A stretch of 6,431 bases of DNA from JAAXTT01 sp964530215 (GTDB lineage: Bacteria > Bacillota > Desulfotomaculia > Desulfotomaculales > Desulfocucumaceae). The translations under genes and the position numbers were made by a program. The DNA lies in NCBI GenBank assembly GCA_964530215.1, contig CAZHAJ010000106.1:1-6431 (forward strand). The letters run 5' to 3'. Numbering within the stretch: the stretch's first letter is position 1; each line of letters opens with the position of its first letter. Under the pieces are notes generated by a model. The model worked only from the letters and a program-made list of their open reading frames with translations, did not search any database and was not told the DNA's origin. Shown piece after piece: positions 5,279 to 6,431 of this stretch.

Positions 5279-6431
5279 TAGTGTGTTTTTTTTCCTTGCC
5301 TGCCTATGGAAATACGCAAAGTATAGGAAACATCAGGGTTTGCCTTACCCAGGGGGTCACATCCCAGGAATTTACTGTTGAGGGTAATTACCAATTAATT
5401 GATGGGGGAGGTAAACTTTATTCAGGTGTAAAGCCTGGTGAAAAGTGGCAGGTGATATGGTCCGGAGATCAATTGCAGTTTCTAAAAAACGGAGATTTGG
5501 AGATGATTAGCTCCTCACCGGTCACTTTGCGGCAAACGGGAACAGTTTTAACGGTTTTGGGCAGTGCAGGTTCATCATCAGTCACTCTAAAAGATGCGTC
5601 GGTAATAAGTTCTGGCGGAAAAGTTTCTATTTTGCAAAATCCTGAGGGGATAAGCGTGATCAGCGAAATTGGTACTTCATCTGTTCAGTCAGGCGGAAAA
5701 CTTAATTTGGTTCGGTTGGCTTTGGGTGGAAACTCCGGTAGTTACCGGGGTGATATTGAATTCAGGAGTCATGGTAGCGGAATTATGGTGATAAATAAAT
5801 TACCCATGGAGGAGTATCTGTACGGTGTTGTGCCCGGGGAAATGCCGTCCGGCTGGCCCTTGGAGGCATTGAAGGCCCAAGCGGTGGCTGCCCGCACTTA
5901 TGCTTTGGGCAGGAAGAACTCTGCAGCGGGCAATCCATATGATGTTTTGCCCACTACAATCAATCAGATGTACAAAGGCTACAATGCCGAGCAACCCAGT
6001 TCCAACAGAGCTGTTAATGAAACCAAGGGTCAGGTCTTAGAGTACCAAGGTAAGCTCATTGATGCTCTTTTTCACAGCAGCAGCGGCGGATATTTGGAAA
6101 GCAGTCAGGATGTGTGGTTGAGTAGCTTGGAATACTGCAACCATAAGCCAGATCCTTATGATAAGAATATTATCCATTATAACTGGCTGGTTAGCTATAA
6201 AACTGACGAACTTGTTGAACAGCTGAATAAAATTATATTTAATCAATCACAGCCTGAAAGGCTTCTTGCCGAGGTAGAAGATATTAAAGTATTAGAAATG
6301 ACGTCCTCGGGTATGCGAGTTAAAAAAATACAGATAATCGGGACAGATGCATCCGGTGATGCTGTTAAAAAAGATATATCTAATGCAGATAATGTTAGAA
6401 GGGCCTTGGGCTTAAAAAGTTCCCTTTTCGG
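5218..6431 (+). CDS. SpoIID/LytB-domain protein, probable peptidoglycan lytic transglycosylase (3' end outside window)
   Basis: 404 codons are visible and no stop is reached. SpoIID-type enzymes cleave glycan strands; the canonical SpoIID acts with SpoIIM and SpoIIP in septal thinning and engulfment. Residues 1-31 are a signal peptide or anchor: a basic start, a hydrophobic core at about 14-27 and a likely cleavage after A-Y-G31. An exported region of about 150 residues follows, rich in Gly, Ser and Thr and beta-like. The SpoIID core begins near 180: INKLPMEEYLYGVVPGEMP with the expected catalytic glutamate Glu208, WPLEALKAQAVAARTYA (213-229), NETKGQVLEYQGKLIDALFH (267-286) and SSSGGYLESSQDVW (287-300). 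GGAGGAG (5203-5209) is well placed before the ATG. Its position beside ruvB and queH suggests it is one of the SpoIID/LytB paralogs and perhaps not the engulfment enzyme itself, so I give no gene symbol. Confidence 0.9.
   Translation, partial: MSYFKTYFKKSYRTFIFCLLIVCFFSLPAYGNTQSIGNIRVCLTQGVTSQEFTVEGNYQLIDGGGKLYSGVKPGEKWQVIWSGDQLQFLKNGDLEMISSSPVTLRQTGTVLTVLGSAGSSSVTLKDASVISSGGKVSILQNPEGISVISEIGTSSVQSGGKLNLVRLALGGNSGSYRGDIEFRSHGSGIMVINKLPMEEYLYGVVPGEMPSGWPLEALKAQAVAARTYALGRKNSAAGNPYDVLPTTINQMYKGYNAEQPSSNRAVNETKGQVLEYQGKLIDALFHSSSGGYLESSQDVWLSSLEYCNHKPDPYDKNIIHYNWLVSYKTDELVEQLNKIIFNQSQPERLLAEVEDIKVLEMTSSGMRVKKIQIIGTDASGDAVKKDISNADNVRRALGLKSSLF

Noticed and set aside
5800..6246. Minus-strand open frames at 5800-5994 and 6037-6246
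   Set aside because: They are antisense to the conserved catalytic region of the SpoIID-like gene, whose protein motifs explain the sequence.
1..6431. Mobile elements, CRISPR, tRNA, phage or defence genes
   Set aside because: All coding sequence except the doubtful 56-codon ORF is explained by known families, and I saw no repeats, tRNA-like folds, transposase or integrase motifs.

Overview
The window reads as an ordinary chromosomal housekeeping region of a spore-forming, low-to-mid GC Clostridia-type Firmicute. My best guess is a Desulfotomaculum/Peptococcaceae-like lineage, inferred from gene content and order and not proven. The pointers are strong Shine-Dalgarno sites, frequent TTG starts, two sporulation-related genes (a BofC-like protein and a SpoIID/LytB-domain protein) and a complete ruvCAB set. 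Bacillus subtilis has no RuvC and uses RecU instead. Every gene I can support is on the + strand.

Layout. Bases 1-362 are the 3' end of a metallophosphoesterase gene. Bases 363-470 hold a weak AT-rich hairpin and a probable promoter for yebC (471-1202). The yebC 3' untranslated region (1203-1320) carries a neat GNRA-capped hairpin followed by a strong intrinsic terminator. A BofC-like membrane-anchored gene (1410-2015) follows with its own intrinsic terminator (2044-2077). Then comes a tightly packed run: ruvC, ruvA, ruvB, queH, a DUF2905 membrane protein, and a SpoIID/LytB-domain gene that runs off the right edge. Gaps or overlaps inside the run are 17 nt overlap, 27 nt gap, 31 nt gap, 8 nt overlap and 114 nt gap.

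How the genes fit together. RuvA and RuvB form the Holliday-junction branch-migration motor and RuvC resolves the junction. QueH performs the last step of queuosine synthesis on tRNA, so queA and tgt would be expected just past the right edge (inference). YebC is a ribosome/translation or transcription-associated factor. The BofC-like and SpoIID-like proteins point to sporulation or envelope remodelling. The yebC-bofC-ruv neighbourhood resembles the B. subtilis yrbC/bofC/ruvAB region from memory.

I found no mobile element, CRISPR array, rRNA, tRNA, prophage or anti-phage system, and no convincing sign of a previously undescribed system. The points worth a second look are small: an unclear, possibly non-canonical start for ruvC, a possible 56-codon ORF in the gap before the SpoIID-like gene, and a structured RNA hairpin after yebC.
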